Shown: positions 30,579 through 40,082, counted from the first letter of the stretch. The stretch: DNA of 64,000 nt from Paracoccaceae bacterium (GCA_958296035.1 OY282431.1:372001-436000); one strand, 5' to 3'. The notes: a model not told the origin generated them from the letters alone. Made by a program: numbers and translations.

Positions 30579-31883
30579 TCAACCGAACATCGAATTTGGT
30601 AGAATCAGGGCTATTTGGGGAAAAGCAGTTACAATCCCCACAGCGACCATCAGTGCAAACCAGAACGGCCAAATGCCACGAAAAATCGTATTGAGCGGGA
30701 CACGAGGTGCGATACCCTTGACAACGAATACGTTGATCCCAACCGGTGGTGATATCAGTGCCATTTCAAGGACAATCACGATTAGTACGCCGAACCAGAT
30801 CATGTTCACGCCAAGGGCCTCGAGAACAGGCTGCAAGAGAGGAATTGTAAGGACCAAGATGGCAAACCCTTCGAGAAACGTGCCGAGAATGATATACATA
30901 GCAAGCACCGCTACTACCACTTGCACTGCCGAGAACTCTTGCTCTCCCACCCATAGCGACAACTGATAGGCGAGCCCCGTAAAGCCAACAAAAGTCTTGA
31001 ATACAAACGCTCCGAACAGAATGAAGAACACGGTGCCCGTAGATTTGAGGGTTTCGGTAACCGCCTCCTTCGCGGCCGCCCAATTCAGTCTGCGGCGTAC
31101 AACACAGACCAATAGAGCCAGTGCGGCACCGATTCCAGCAGCTTCAACAGCAGAAAACACCCCGGCATAAATGCCCCCGATGGTTATCACAATGATGCCG
31201 ATGATCAGACTGGACTGACCCAGGGCGCGCAGCCGTGTTGCCATGGGAGCTGGTTGCGCCGACTTGGGGGCCTTGTCGGGATCAAGCGAGACGACAATCC
31301 AGATTGTGACGAGAAACAGCAGCGTCAGCATGATGCCGGGTAGCACACCAGCCACGAACAGGCGGCCGATACTCTCTTCGGTCAGTATCGCGTAGATGAC
31401 AAAGCCGGCTGAGGGCGGGATCAGGATGCCAAGAGTTCCGCCAGCGGCGATGGCCCCCGTCGAGAGTGAATCATCATATTGATAGCGCTGCATCTCGGGC
31501 AGCGACACGCGGCCCATGGTAAGCGCAGATGCGAGCGAAGACCCGGATAATGCAGCAAAGCCGGCACATCCGACGATAGATGCCGACGCCAGTCCTCCCT
31601 TGAAGTGCCCGAGCCAGCTGTGGGCAGCGCGATACAGGTCTCGGCTCATGCCCGAAATACCTGCCAGATTGCCCATAAGAATGAATAGCGGCAGGATCGT
31701 CAGCGCATAATTCGAGGATTCGTTGAATACTTCACCGGCCAGAACGGCGAGACTGGCAGCTGGCCGGATTAGCCAGATGCCGCCAGTGCCGACAATTAAC
31801 ATGGCTGCACCAACCGGCACCCTGAGAAACAAAAGCAGAAATAGCAGGGTGAACCCCAGCAAGGCGACGGACAGGGGTTCCAT
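30579..31883 (-). CDS. dctM: TRAP transporter large permease (DctM)
   Basis: 434-residue, highly hydrophobic DctM with about 12-13 predicted membrane helices. Family segments include FILMGNLAGISGMSRDLY and GTLGILIPPSAGFVIYAI. It forms the transport domain of a sodium-driven TRAP importer for an organic or sugar acid. Its start codon overlaps the dctQ stop by one base at 31883 (TGATG), so translation is coupled. Operon order is dctP-dctQ-dctM, followed by dgoK. Confidence 0.95.
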   Translation of the reverse strand: MEPLSVALLGFTLLFLLLFLRVPVGAAMLIVGTGGIWLIRPAASLAVLAGEVFNESSNYALTILPLFILMGNLAGISGMSRDLYRAAHSWLGHFKGGLASASIVGCAGFAALSGSSLASALTMGRVSLPEMQRYQYDDSLSTGAIAAGGTLGILIPPSAGFVIYAILTEESIGRLFVAGVLPGIMLTLLFLVTIWIVVSLDPDKAPKSAQPAPMATRLRALGQSSLIIGIIVITIGGIYAGVFSAVEAAGIGAALALLVCVVRRRLNWAAAKEAVTETLKSTGTVFFILFGAFVFKTFVGFTGLAYQLSLWVGEQEFSAVQVVVAVLAMYIILGTFLEGFAILVLTIPLLQPVLEALGVNMIWFGVLIVIVLEMALISPPVGINVFVVKGIAPRVPLNTIFRGIWPFWFALMVAVGIVTAFPQIALILPNSMFG

Positions 31884-32416
31884 CAGTCAGAAGGCTCGTT
31901 GGGATCTCTTCCTTCCCAGTGCCGAATTCCGACAACGATGTCATTCACCAGCAGACCAAAGTAGCAGAAAAAAGCCACTGCCAGAAAATAGTAGAAGGGT
32001 GTGTGAATGATCGAAAGATTGCTGGTGAATGCTCCACACGGCAATCCACAACTGCCCTTGTCGATCAGGGAGTAAGTTATCAATCCAACAATGGAAAGCG
32101 TCGCGATCCTTGCCAGCAAATCAGTAATGCGGGTGATTCTACGACTAACAAACCAGGTGATCACGTTTACACCTACATGATTGTGGTGCTGCGCTGCGCA
32201 GGCAACGGAAGCACCGATAATCAGCACGAGCACCATCATGGATACGTCCTCAATCCCGAATATGGGATTGTTGAGCACGTAGCGCCATATGACCGCAACT
32301 GCCGTAACAGCCACCAATGCAAGAAGAGCGACACCTCCGATGATGGCCAACAACCCGGCCAGGCAATTGACAGGACGCAGCCGCCCCATCACCCCGACCG
32401 GGTTGCGATGGTTCAT
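31883..32416 (-). CDS. dctQ: TRAP transporter small permease (DctQ)
   Basis: 177 residues with four predicted membrane helices, the DctQ topology, including the segment IFGIEDVSMMVLVLIIGASVA. It pairs with DctM. It begins 6 nt after the dctP stop (32423) and shares one base with dctM, so the three are one transcriptional unit. Confidence 0.92.
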   Translation of the reverse strand: MNHRNPVGVMGRLRPVNCLAGLLAIIGGVALLALVAVTAVAVIWRYVLNNPIFGIEDVSMMVLVLIIGASVACAAQHHNHVGVNVITWFVSRRITRITDLLARIATLSIVGLITYSLIDKGSCGLPCGAFTSNLSIIHTPFYYFLAVAFFCYFGLLVNDIVVGIRHWEGRDPNEPSD

Positions 32417-32422
32417 GGGTCG

Positions 32423-33403
32423 TTACTCTCCACGCATTACGCTTATGACCTCTCCGACGGTCATGTCTCCGACCTCGGATGACTGCAGGCTTTCAAAGAC
32501 TTCGGCAACTATTGCTTCGAACTCGGCGCGTGCCTCATCGGTCAAGTCGATGATCTCGACACCGGATTCTGCAGCGAGCTTGAGTCCGCCCGCCGACGAA
32601 ACGTCGAAGGCCGCTCCTGCGGCTTGCGATAGCTCGGCATCGGAGGCCGCATCAATCCAGCCACGTTCCTCTTCAGACATTGAATCGTACACATCCTTGC
32701 TCAGAAGCAGCACAAAGGCCGAACCAGACCCGGGGAACCAGGTGGTCAGGTAATTGGCAGGCTCCTGGAGCTTGAACGACCGGATACCTGCGGCGTCAAT
32801 GGCTATCGCGTCGATGACGCCATTTGCCAGGTTCTGGTTGACTACACTAACCGGCTGGGCGACGGCGCTGGCGCCAAGGGCTTCAACAAAGGGAACATTG
32901 TGCTTTGAAGTAACCCTGATCTTCATTCCCTGTACATCGGCAAGCGACCGTACGGGCTTGTCCCTGGTAAGCAATACAGGCGCACTGTTCGACCACAGCG
33001 CCAGGACCTTGGCATTGTACTCTTTCTCAAGAATATCGGCTGCATTCTGCAGCGCGTCAGTACACTCAGCTGCTGACGAACAAATTGACGGGTAGCTGAT
33101 CACATTCGTCTTGGGAAATAGATCGCTGGTGTAACCCGGCAGCGTGAAAACAATGTCGGCCACTCCGTCCAGAAGTATCGAGTATTGTTTGGGGGGAACC
33201 GAATTCAGGGCTCCGCCCGGGAATTGTTGAATTGTCAACTGCCCGCCGGAAACTTCAGCGAGTTTTTCAGCGAACGGCATAAATAATCCCGCGTTCATCG
33301 GATGCTTGGGGCCCATAAAATAGGCAAGAGACAGTTCCTTGGCACTGACACCTGTGCCCAGAATCATTATCGCTACGGCAATTGGGGCGAACAATTTCTT
33401 CAT
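32423..33403 (-). CDS. dctP: TRAP transporter substrate-binding protein (DctP family)
   Basis: 326 residues from the preferred ATG at 33403. It opens with a Lys-Lys signal peptide ending in TGVSA, then the mature start KELSLAYFMGPKHPMN. The DctP fold is recognised by VQGMKIRVTSKHNVPFVEALGA and the conserved Arg there that binds the substrate carboxylate. It is periplasmic. Upstream in-frame ATGs exist at 33421 and 33415, but GGAG lies 6 nt before 33403. The ligand is unknown; neighbouring dgoK suggests a sugar acid. Confidence 0.92.
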   Translation of the reverse strand: MKKLFAPIAVAIMILGTGVSAKELSLAYFMGPKHPMNAGLFMPFAEKLAEVSGGQLTIQQFPGGALNSVPPKQYSILLDGVADIVFTLPGYTSDLFPKTNVISYPSICSSAAECTDALQNAADILEKEYNAKVLALWSNSAPVLLTRDKPVRSLADVQGMKIRVTSKHNVPFVEALGASAVAQPVSVVNQNLANGVIDAIAIDAAGIRSFKLQEPANYLTTWFPGSGSAFVLLLSKDVYDSMSEEERGWIDAASDAELSQAAGAAFDVSSAGGLKLAAESGVEIIDLTDEARAEFEAIVAEVFESLQSSEVGDMTVGEVISVMRGE

Positions 33404-33801
33404 GTTTTTCTCCATGTTCATGTGAGCAATGCGACTTACAGGACAGTTTCAGGCAGCGGAAATCCTCGTTCGCTCCTGCCCTGCAGGGCAAAGTGGCGAT
33501 ATGCCGACACCACGCATGCCGGGTTAACGGCAAGCCACGCCTGTCAGTGCCAGTTTCGAAAGTCGCGGGTGACCCAAGGGCATGATATTCCATTGAATGC
33601 TGCATTCGTCAATAGACGATGCGTGATTCGGGTATTTCTCGGCACAACCGTCCGTACAGAAAATCGCGACCAGGCAGGATTCAGGGCCCGTACAAGACCG
33701 CGCCGGGCAGGTACCGCACCTCCCGTGACAAGCGGGCACAACTCCTGCAGGAGCAGCCAGCGTGCTAGCGGCAGTTCGGTCTTGATCTGCAGAGCCCGGA
33801 T
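33404..33801. other. Intergenic upstream of dctP
   Basis: About 400 bases with no convincing gene. A minus-strand frame, 33544-33936, runs through it, but its only recognisable part is the dehydratase relic listed next. The dctPQM promoter should be here; no confident element was seen. Confidence 0.4.
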
Positions 33802-34058
33802 GGCAAAGGTGTTGTTGTGGTCGTACCAGTAGGTTCCCCCTCTATCTCGGAGTGCAGGCGCTCCCCCGTCAGGGGGTTCGATGGGATAGATCATTGCCGA
33901 CCTCAACGTTGAGGTCAGATCCTCTTGGTGGCTCAAATTGACCCATCACACGTTCAGATCTTTTCACCAGTGAAAAACACCGCCCTTGTCAATAATCTCG
34001 ACAATCAACAGACTGGTGATGCAGGCAGCCAGACATGCTGTACAATGCCTTTAACTTC
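33802..34058 (-). pseudogene. Decayed C-terminal fragment of an enolase-superfamily dehydratase
   Basis: Minus-strand translation in shifting frames matches the C-terminal 75 or so residues of the intact dehydratase at 41286-42542. ACLAACITSLLIVEIIDKGG corresponds to LAACIPNLLMVETIDTGG; EPPRGSDLNVEV to EPPNGPGLGIEF; and YWYDHNNTFA to CRYDRDNTFA. DNA similarity is also visible (gcaaaggtgttgt in both). At least two frameshifts and several stops separate the blocks. The rest of the gene is gone. It is a paralogue relic, probably left when this part of the catabolic cluster was rearranged. Confidence 0.8.
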
Positions 34059-34115
34059 CATTTGCCGTAGTATAGACGCAAACATTAACGGGCCGCATGG
34101 TCGGGTTTCTCTGGT

Positions 34116-34140
34116 TTTGTGAGTTGAGATCATTCACAAA
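34116..34140. promoter_or_regulatory. Inverted repeat upstream of the ABC importer, possible operator
   Basis: tttgtga at 34116-34122 is mirrored by tcacaaa at 34134-34140, separated by 11 bases, about 85 nt upstream of the sugar-binding protein start. Size and placement suit a repressor or activator site, but no regulator gene is nearby and the family cannot be named. Confidence 0.3.
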
Positions 34141-34226
34141 CACCAAAACGAGACACTACGCACTTCCACTCCGGGAATATATCCAGACCAGGTGCCGGCC
34201 AATACCCAACAATAGGGAGGATACCA

Positions 34227-35531
34227 ATGCAACAGAAACGCACTCTAGTGACAAGTGCTCTTGCGTTTGTGATGGCAGCTGTCTTCGCGACATCAGGCAT
34301 GGCGCAAGAGCGAGTCGTTCACCTCATGTCTGATGAGATTGCGCCCGAGAGCCAAGCCTTTTATCGGGCTGCTGCTGAAGACTTCATGGAAGCCAATCCC
34401 GGCGTGAAGATTGAACTCGATTTCCAGGGCAACATGGACGAGGCCCTTGCCGTGCGGGTTGCGGCCGGCGAACCGCCCGAGATCGCATCCATGCAGCTTG
34501 AGCGATTACTTACCTATGCGGATCTCGGTCTTCTAGAGCCCGCAACCTGGTGGTTCGACAAATACGGTGAAGATGTAGTTCCGCTGGCGTCCATTCCCTA
34601 CAAGGATGTGCGCTGGGATATACCCTATGCCCTGACCTCCGAAATGTGGTGGTATCGCAAGGATGTCCTGGACGCTGCCGGAATTGCGCCGCCACAGACC
34701 TGGGAGGACTTCCTGGCGGCTGCGGAGCAACTCAACGATCCCGAAAGCAACTTTTACGGCATCGCAATTGCTGCAGGTCCGGGTGAGTGGACGGCATGGC
34801 ACTACGAGGTTCTGCTTTGGCAGAACGGAGGTTTCGTGTTCGATACCAATTTGAAACCCATCGTCGACAGCCCCGAGTCCATTGAAGCGCTCAACTTCCT
34901 GAAACAACTCCACCAGTACTCGCCGCCCGAAAGCTCAACCTGGGAATGGTGGGACAGCATTGATGCCTTCACGGCCGAATTGGTAGCGATTTCAATGTAT
35001 GGTGGCCGCCTACTCGTGCACACTGCCAGGGACAATCCTCCGCTAACCGAGCACACCAGGGTTCTACACCAGCCTATGGGGAAAATTCGTGCCGGACCTC
35101 TAAGTCGAAAGTCCCATGCAATCATGTCGCAGGCACCGAATAAGGATCTCGGCAAGGAATTTCTGGATTTCATGATGCAACCCGAATACCTCTTGCCGTT
35201 CCTGCGCACGGTTCCTGTCCACCTCACACCGCCACTGGTATCATACCGCGACAGCCCGCTTTACATGGATGATCCGCTCATCCAGTCACATATCGAGGAC
35301 ATGCAAATTGTCTACGATGCGGTGGCGTACGGACGGTCACTGGGCTGGGAATCGCCGGATCACCCGCCGAATTACTATGCAGGTGCCTTGAACGCGTCTA
35401 ACATTCTTCCCCAAATGATTCAGATGGTGCTATTGCAGGACGAACCTGCAGAAGAGGCCGCCGCTTGGGGCAAGGAGAAGATTCTCGAATTGCAGGCCGA
35501 TTTCGACGCTCAAAAGGCAGCAACACAGTAG
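34227..35531 (+). CDS. ABC transporter extracellular solute-binding protein (family 1, UgpB/MalE type)
   Basis: 434 residues with a clear signal peptide ending in SGMAQ, then a family 1 binding-protein body with the segment EDFMEANPGVKIELDFQGN. A strong ribosome-binding site (AGGGAGG) precedes the ATG. It should capture a carbohydrate or polyol in the periplasm for the permeases at 36385-38195 and the ATPase at 40083. The ligand cannot be assigned. The stop is followed by a hairpin and an 850-nt gap before the first permease gene. Confidence 0.92.
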   Translation: MQQKRTLVTSALAFVMAAVFATSGMAQERVVHLMSDEIAPESQAFYRAAAEDFMEANPGVKIELDFQGNMDEALAVRVAAGEPPEIASMQLERLLTYADLGLLEPATWWFDKYGEDVVPLASIPYKDVRWDIPYALTSEMWWYRKDVLDAAGIAPPQTWEDFLAAAEQLNDPESNFYGIAIAAGPGEWTAWHYEVLLWQNGGFVFDTNLKPIVDSPESIEALNFLKQLHQYSPPESSTWEWWDSIDAFTAELVAISMYGGRLLVHTARDNPPLTEHTRVLHQPMGKIRAGPLSRKSHAIMSQAPNKDLGKEFLDFMMQPEYLLPFLRTVPVHLTPPLVSYRDSPLYMDDPLIQSHIEDMQIVYDAVAYGRSLGWESPDHPPNYYAGALNASNILPQMIQMVLLQDEPAEEAAAWGKEKILELQADFDAQKAATQ

Positions 35532-35591
35532 ATTCGGGCAATAGGTCCTGGTCGGCTTCGCTTTGTTGCGGTGATCCAGGCACGGTTTCGG

Positions 35592-35614
35592 GAGGGCGGC
35601 CATGAACCGCCCTC
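35592..35614 (+). terminator. Hairpin after the binding-protein gene
   Basis: gagggcgg (35592-35599) pairs perfectly with ccgccctc (35607-35614) across a 7-base loop, 61 nt after the stop of the binding-protein gene. There is no T-run, so it is more likely an mRNA-stabilising or attenuating hairpin than a full intrinsic terminator. Such hairpins between binding-protein and permease genes raise the binding-protein dose. Confidence 0.55.
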
Positions 35615-36384
35615 TCAGCCAAGTTTGGCTCGGTCGCTAGAACACGTAGATTGTGCTGTGTGCTGTCTGCTCTCGACGTGACGTGTACGTCACGGTAGTG
35701 TTCTTTCGGTGTCGAGGATTTTCGCGAATACCGCTGATGCGAGTGGCGGCCCATGTCCCGACCAATTGCCACTGACTCCGGTGTGCCCAAGTCCAAGGAA
35801 GTTTGCCCACGGGCCTGCCGCAATGACTGGGGGACTGCCTGGCGAGTTCTCGTCCGGGCAGAACGGACGCGCGGCTTGTCGGAAGCCGCCGAATCGCTCG
35901 GGCTGCCAAACCCTGATGACAGACACAAGTTGATTCACGCCTCCAGCAGATGTGGCGGGCAGTCACGGTTACCGATCCTGTATTCTCCGTCGGAGGGCGC
36001 GCATGTCCCCGACGTTCTTGCACAACGCGAAATCTCGACCGTCTTGCGTTCATGCATTCAGGCAGATCGGCGGTTAGCACGATGCGTGGGTTTCACGGGG
36101 TTTGTGGCCGGCGACAATGAAAATCAGGCCGCGGTGGACTGCAGGGAATTCGGTCATGAAGGATCTTCAATGGCTTATGGCGTCATATTGCCCAGTTTCT
36201 GCCTGAACCGCAGGACAATGAGTAAAGAGACTGGCCTGTCAGAGCCGCTTTCTTTGCTTTTTGCTCTGGACTGTAGAAAGAAGATTGCTCGCGGGCCCGT
36301 ATTATCGGAAGGCATCATAGGTTCAGGGATGCCACATTCGTCGACATCCCGCATGCCTGGGCAACTCACCTGAGGAGCGGCAGA
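35615..36384. other. Gap inside the ABC importer operon
   Basis: About 770 bases between the hairpin and the first permease. A 206-codon plus-strand frame (35753-36373) fills much of it but is Cys/Ser/Arg-rich and matches no family; I do not call it. The only clear element is GAGGAG at about 36373, the ribosome-binding site of the permease. Confidence 0.45.
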
Positions 36385-37320
36385 TTGGCCTCCCCCTCGA
36401 CAAGATCCCCGCCTCGCAACCGACAGCCGCGTTTGAGATTTCGTGACGAGCGTATCTTCTATTACGTGGCCCTAGCCCCGACCACGATTGTGATAGCATG
36501 TGTGATCGCCTTGCCGATCATATACACCTTTGCCCTCGGATTCTTTATCCAGAACACCCTGGTCCGCAATTGGCGCTTCGTCGGCCTTTCCAACTATAGC
36601 GACCTTCTAACAGACGCTGACTTCTGGCTGGCGTTTTGGAACGGTGTTGTCTTTACAGTTGGCTCCACCGTTGTTGCAACGGTTTTCGGTCTTGTCATTG
36701 CAATCCTGCTCGACTGCAACTTCCGGGGCCGGGGACCTCTCCGGGCCCTCGTGATTTTTCCCTATATCGTGCCATCAATCGTCGTGGCGTTTATCTGGAA
36801 GTTCATATTTAGTGGCCGTGGCATCCTGAACGACTTTCTGGGCTTCATCGGTGCACAGGCTGTCTCGGTGCCTTGGCTCGGGGATCAGAGATTTGCCATG
36901 ATGGCAGTTATTCTGATTTCGGCGTGGACGTGGTTTCCTTTCGCCGCGATCACCCTGCTTGCCGCAATTCAGAATGTGCCCGATAACATCTACGAAGCGG
37001 CCGCGCTGGATGGAGCCGGGCCGATGAGGCGCTTCACTTACCTGACCTTGCCTCTTCTTGCGCCGGCAATCATGGTCGTCGTGCTGATCCGGGCGATTTG
37101 GGCCTTTCGAAATTACGACATGATCTGGTTGCTGACGGAAGGCGGCCCCATCGGCGCCACCGAAGTCTTGCCAATCATGGCCTACAAGGAGGCATTTGGG
37201 TTGTTTCGGATGGGTCATGCCTCAGCCGTGTCGGTGTCACTGATGGTGTTCGTGACCTTGCTGGCAGCAGTTCATTTTCGAGTCGGCGCACGGTTACGAA
37301 AAGCCTACGACACGTCATGA
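36385..37320 (+). CDS. ABC transporter permease (MalF/UgpA type)
   Basis: 311 residues with six predicted membrane helices. The EAA loop, facing the ATPase, reads YEAAALDGAGPMRRFTYLTLPLLAPA near residue 205. It starts at a TTG (36385) with GAGGAG about 7 nt upstream; no ATG fits. Its stop overlaps the next permease by 4 nt. It forms the inner-membrane channel with the following gene. Confidence 0.93.
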   Translation: MASPSTRSPPRNRQPRLRFRDERIFYYVALAPTTIVIACVIALPIIYTFALGFFIQNTLVRNWRFVGLSNYSDLLTDADFWLAFWNGVVFTVGSTVVATVFGLVIAILLDCNFRGRGPLRALVIFPYIVPSIVVAFIWKFIFSGRGILNDFLGFIGAQAVSVPWLGDQRFAMMAVILISAWTWFPFAAITLLAAIQNVPDNIYEAAALDGAGPMRRFTYLTLPLLAPAIMVVVLIRAIWAFRNYDMIWLLTEGGPIGATEVLPIMAYKEAFGLFRMGHASAVSVSLMVFVTLLAAVHFRVGARLRKAYDTS

Positions 37321-38195
37321 CCACGCTTCCTCTTCCTTCGCAGAAGCAGCTGCCGCGCCGCAATAGGAAAAAGACGTCCGTGCTCAGATCGGTCGTGGTC
37401 TATGGCGGGGTCCTCCTTCTCCTTTTTCTGGTCCTGTTTCCATTCTACTGGATGGTAACCGCCTCAATTAAGAACTTCCGAGAAATCTCTATTGAGCGAA
37501 CGATTATCCCTCGGGAAGTCACATTTAGGAACTATGTCGACCTGTTCGAGCAAACGAGCATCCTCTGGCATCTGTTTAACACTGCGTGGATTTCCTGTTT
37601 CGTTACCGTCGTTACTGTCATTCTTGCGTCAATGAGTGCCTATGTGTTGACCAGGTTCTTGACGCCAACGGCCGAATGGATCGCGCGAATCAGCCTATAT
37701 GCCTACATGGTTCCGTCGATCGTACTGATCATACCGTTCTATATCGGATTGCGCATGGCGGGGCTGGTCAATACCCATGCCGGCCTTATCCTCAGCTATC
37801 TGAGTTTTACACTGCCTTTGGGTATCTGGATGATGCGTGCCTGCTTTCAGTCGATTCCGCAAACAATGGAAGAAGCCGCTGTTGTCGACGGTGCCAACCG
37901 TTTCGAAGCATTTTTCCTGGTCGCTATGCCGCAGGCCTTGCCGGGCGTTGTTTCAACCGCGATCTTTGTCTTCATACTCTGCTGGGGCGAGTACCTGTAT
38001 CCGGTCGTACTGATCAGCAGCGATAGTCTCCGGACGATTACGATCACGCTTGATGCACTTACGGGCGGAGGGCAGAACATCAAGTTCGGGCTGTTAATGG
38101 CAGCCAGTACGGTGGCAACGGTTCCGATACTTATAATCTTTTTAGTCCTGCAAAGACATCTTGTACGAGGCTTCGCTGCCGGGGGCTACGAATAG
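37317..38195 (+). CDS. ABC transporter permease (MalG/UgpE type)
   Basis: 292 residues from the ATG at 37317, which overlaps the stop of the previous permease (ATGA). The N-terminus is basic, then six membrane helices follow, with the family segment LFPFYWMVTASIK and the EAA loop MEEAAVVDGANRFEAFFLVAMPQ. It is the second half of the channel. The longer open frame starting at 37098 lies inside the previous gene and is rejected. Confidence 0.93.
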   Translation: MTTLPLPSQKQLPRRNRKKTSVLRSVVVYGGVLLLLFLVLFPFYWMVTASIKNFREISIERTIIPREVTFRNYVDLFEQTSILWHLFNTAWISCFVTVVTVILASMSAYVLTRFLTPTAEWIARISLYAYMVPSIVLIIPFYIGLRMAGLVNTHAGLILSYLSFTLPLGIWMMRACFQSIPQTMEEAAVVDGANRFEAFFLVAMPQALPGVVSTAIFVFILCWGEYLYPVVLISSDSLRTITITLDALTGGGQNIKFGLLMAASTVATVPILIIFLVLQRHLVRGFAAGGYE

Positions 38196-38226
38196 GATAC
38201 CGAATTCAAATTGATGGAGAACGAAA

Positions 38227-39033
38227 ATGCGTGCATCAGAACTTGATAGCTGGTTGGCCCGCGAGGCCCCGCCTCATACCCCGGAGGACGAAGTGGATGG
38301 AATCATGGCGGGTGACCCGGATACCGAAGTCAAGGGCATTGCCGTGACCTGGTTGCCCAACATTAATGTACTGAAGCATGCCGCGAATAGAGGGCTGAAT
38401 TTTGTGCTCGCGCACGAACCAGTCTTCTACCACCATCCCTACTTCTATCCCTACGGGGACGAGCGACATACACCCGCGCTGGATCTGCCTGACAAGTTGG
38501 CAACCGCACCGGCGCAACACAAGCTGCGTCTGATCAAGGAACACGACCTCGTTGTCCACCGCTTTCACGACGGGTGGGACCAGTTTCCGAAGTATGGGAT
38601 GGGCTATGCGCTGGCACGTACCCTCGGTTGGAGCGACGTCCAGGTTTCATCAGACTACATATACGCTCCCCCGCCTGTCACACTTGAGGAAATCGCTGCC
38701 TACATTGCCGAGCGGCTTGGAAAATCTGGTGTCCGTTACTGTGGCGATCCCAGGTTGCCGGTGGGTAAAATATCACTGGATTGGGGTAGTCCCGGGGCCA
38801 TCGACATCGTGAAGCGTGCATCGAAACACGGCTGCGATGCATCCCTGACCGGTGAACTCGTCGAGTGGAGGGATCTGGAGTTCGCACGTGACAGCGGCTT
38901 GGCAATGATCACAGCCGGACATTGCGCCACGGAAACACCGGGCATGCAGGCGTGTTGCGAATGGCTAAAGTCCTGTCATCCCGAAATGCGTATTGAGTAT
39001 ATCGACACCGTTGATCCGGACCGGTTCGCATGA
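38227..39033 (+). CDS. Nif3-like dinuclear metal centre protein
   Basis: 268 residues of the NIF3/DUF34 fold. It begins MRASELDSWL, followed by VKGIAVTWLPNINVLKHA and the metal-site segment FVLAHEPVFYHH, where His residues would hold two metal ions. C-terminal ligands are suggested by TAGHCATE. The family's biochemical role is unsettled (proposed metallohydrolase or GTP cyclohydrolase-like activity). It has GGAGA before the ATG and follows the permease by 31 nt, so it belongs to the importer operon; an intracellular step on the imported compound is a reasonable guess. Confidence 0.85.
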   Translation: MRASELDSWLAREAPPHTPEDEVDGIMAGDPDTEVKGIAVTWLPNINVLKHAANRGLNFVLAHEPVFYHHPYFYPYGDERHTPALDLPDKLATAPAQHKLRLIKEHDLVVHRFHDGWDQFPKYGMGYALARTLGWSDVQVSSDYIYAPPPVTLEEIAAYIAERLGKSGVRYCGDPRLPVGKISLDWGSPGAIDIVKRASKHGCDASLTGELVEWRDLEFARDSGLAMITAGHCATETPGMQACCEWLKSCHPEMRIEYIDTVDPDRFA

Positions 39034-39089
39034 AGCAGCCTTCTGTCTCGGCATTGATTGCCCCGCCATTCAGGGAAACGGGGATTTGA

Positions 39090-40067
39090 ATGCAGCAAGA
39101 ATTTACCTTCTATCTCGACTGGGTGCCAAATGTTCAATTTGCCGGCATCTGTTGGGCGCTTGATCGAGGGCTGTACGAAGATGCCGGCTTGCGGGTTTCG
39201 CTGGTCCCCTGGGTCGATGATGGATTCAGCATCGTCGAAAAAGTCGTTGCAGGCGGGCTTTGCGCGGGGTCGGCCGAAGACAATCTGGTTGTTTCAGCAA
39301 GAGCCTGTGGACAGGCAAGGGTCAGCGCCCTGGCTGCGATGTTCCAGCAGACGCCCCTGGTCGTGATGAGTCGACCAGAATCGGAGATCAGATCCATCAC
39401 CGATTTGCGAGGAAAGCGTGTCGCCATGCACTGCGATGGCATTCGGATACTCGAAGGAATGCTGGATCTTCACGGCATCGAACGCGGCGAGCTGAACCTG
39501 GTCGAAGTAACCCATGATCTAGACAATCTGCTGGCGCGACGATTCGACGCTGTCCAGGGCTATGCGGTTGCCGAACCACTCGAGCTGGCTACCCATGGCG
39601 TCACGGTTTCAACGTTTTCGCTGCGGCATCCGAATTTGCATCCCTATGCGCAAGTTGTCTTTGCACCTGATGAGGAGATCTCCGAACAACGGCGGGTATA
39701 TGAACGGTTTCTTCAAGCATCGTTCGCGGGATGGCGCGCTTGCCTGAATGACCTCGACCAAGCTGCAGCCTCGATTCACCGCGTCGGATCTCCGATGGAA
39801 GATCCCGAACGACAGTTCAGGGCGCTCCGCCTCGTTCGTCAGCTTGTCACCGGGGGGGAAGGTATGGATCGCATTGGTTTCATAGACCCTGCACGATGGG
39901 CTGGGAACCTGCACGCCTATCGTCGACTTGCAATGGTTTCACCCGACACGTCCCCTTACTGCGGACTGGGCACCTCTTTCTGGATAAACGGTTACCGCGC
40001 CGGGCAGGCCGGCTCGCATGCGAGGCTCACGGCGCCTGTTCCAACTCCGGCATCGGATATCCGGTAG
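39090..40067 (+). CDS. NMT1/THI5-like protein without a signal peptide
   Basis: 325 residues of the NMT1/THI5-like periplasmic-binding fold. It starts at once with the core FYLDWVPNVQFAGICWALDRGLYEDAGL, the pattern of ThiY/THI5 proteins, with no signal peptide or lipobox. It should therefore be cytoplasmic. The Cys-rich CCCFC motif of yeast THI5 is not present. It lies between the Nif3-like gene and the importer ATPase, 15 nt before the latter. It could be a ligand sensor, a decayed exporter-independent binding protein, or an enzyme for a pyrimidine-like compound; the sequence does not decide. Confidence 0.82.
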   Translation: MQQEFTFYLDWVPNVQFAGICWALDRGLYEDAGLRVSLVPWVDDGFSIVEKVVAGGLCAGSAEDNLVVSARACGQARVSALAAMFQQTPLVVMSRPESEIRSITDLRGKRVAMHCDGIRILEGMLDLHGIERGELNLVEVTHDLDNLLARRFDAVQGYAVAEPLELATHGVTVSTFSLRHPNLHPYAQVVFAPDEEISEQRRVYERFLQASFAGWRACLNDLDQAAASIHRVGSPMEDPERQFRALRLVRQLVTGGEGMDRIGFIDPARWAGNLHAYRRLAMVSPDTSPYCGLGTSFWINGYRAGQAGSHARLTAPVPTPASDIR

Positions 40068-40082
40068 ACGAGCCCGCATACG

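Noticed and set aside
35753..36373. 206-codon plus-strand frame between the ABC binding-protein and permease genes
   Set aside because: Position is tempting, ending 11 nt before the permease, but the composition (Cys, Ser, Arg) is not protein-like and no family fits.
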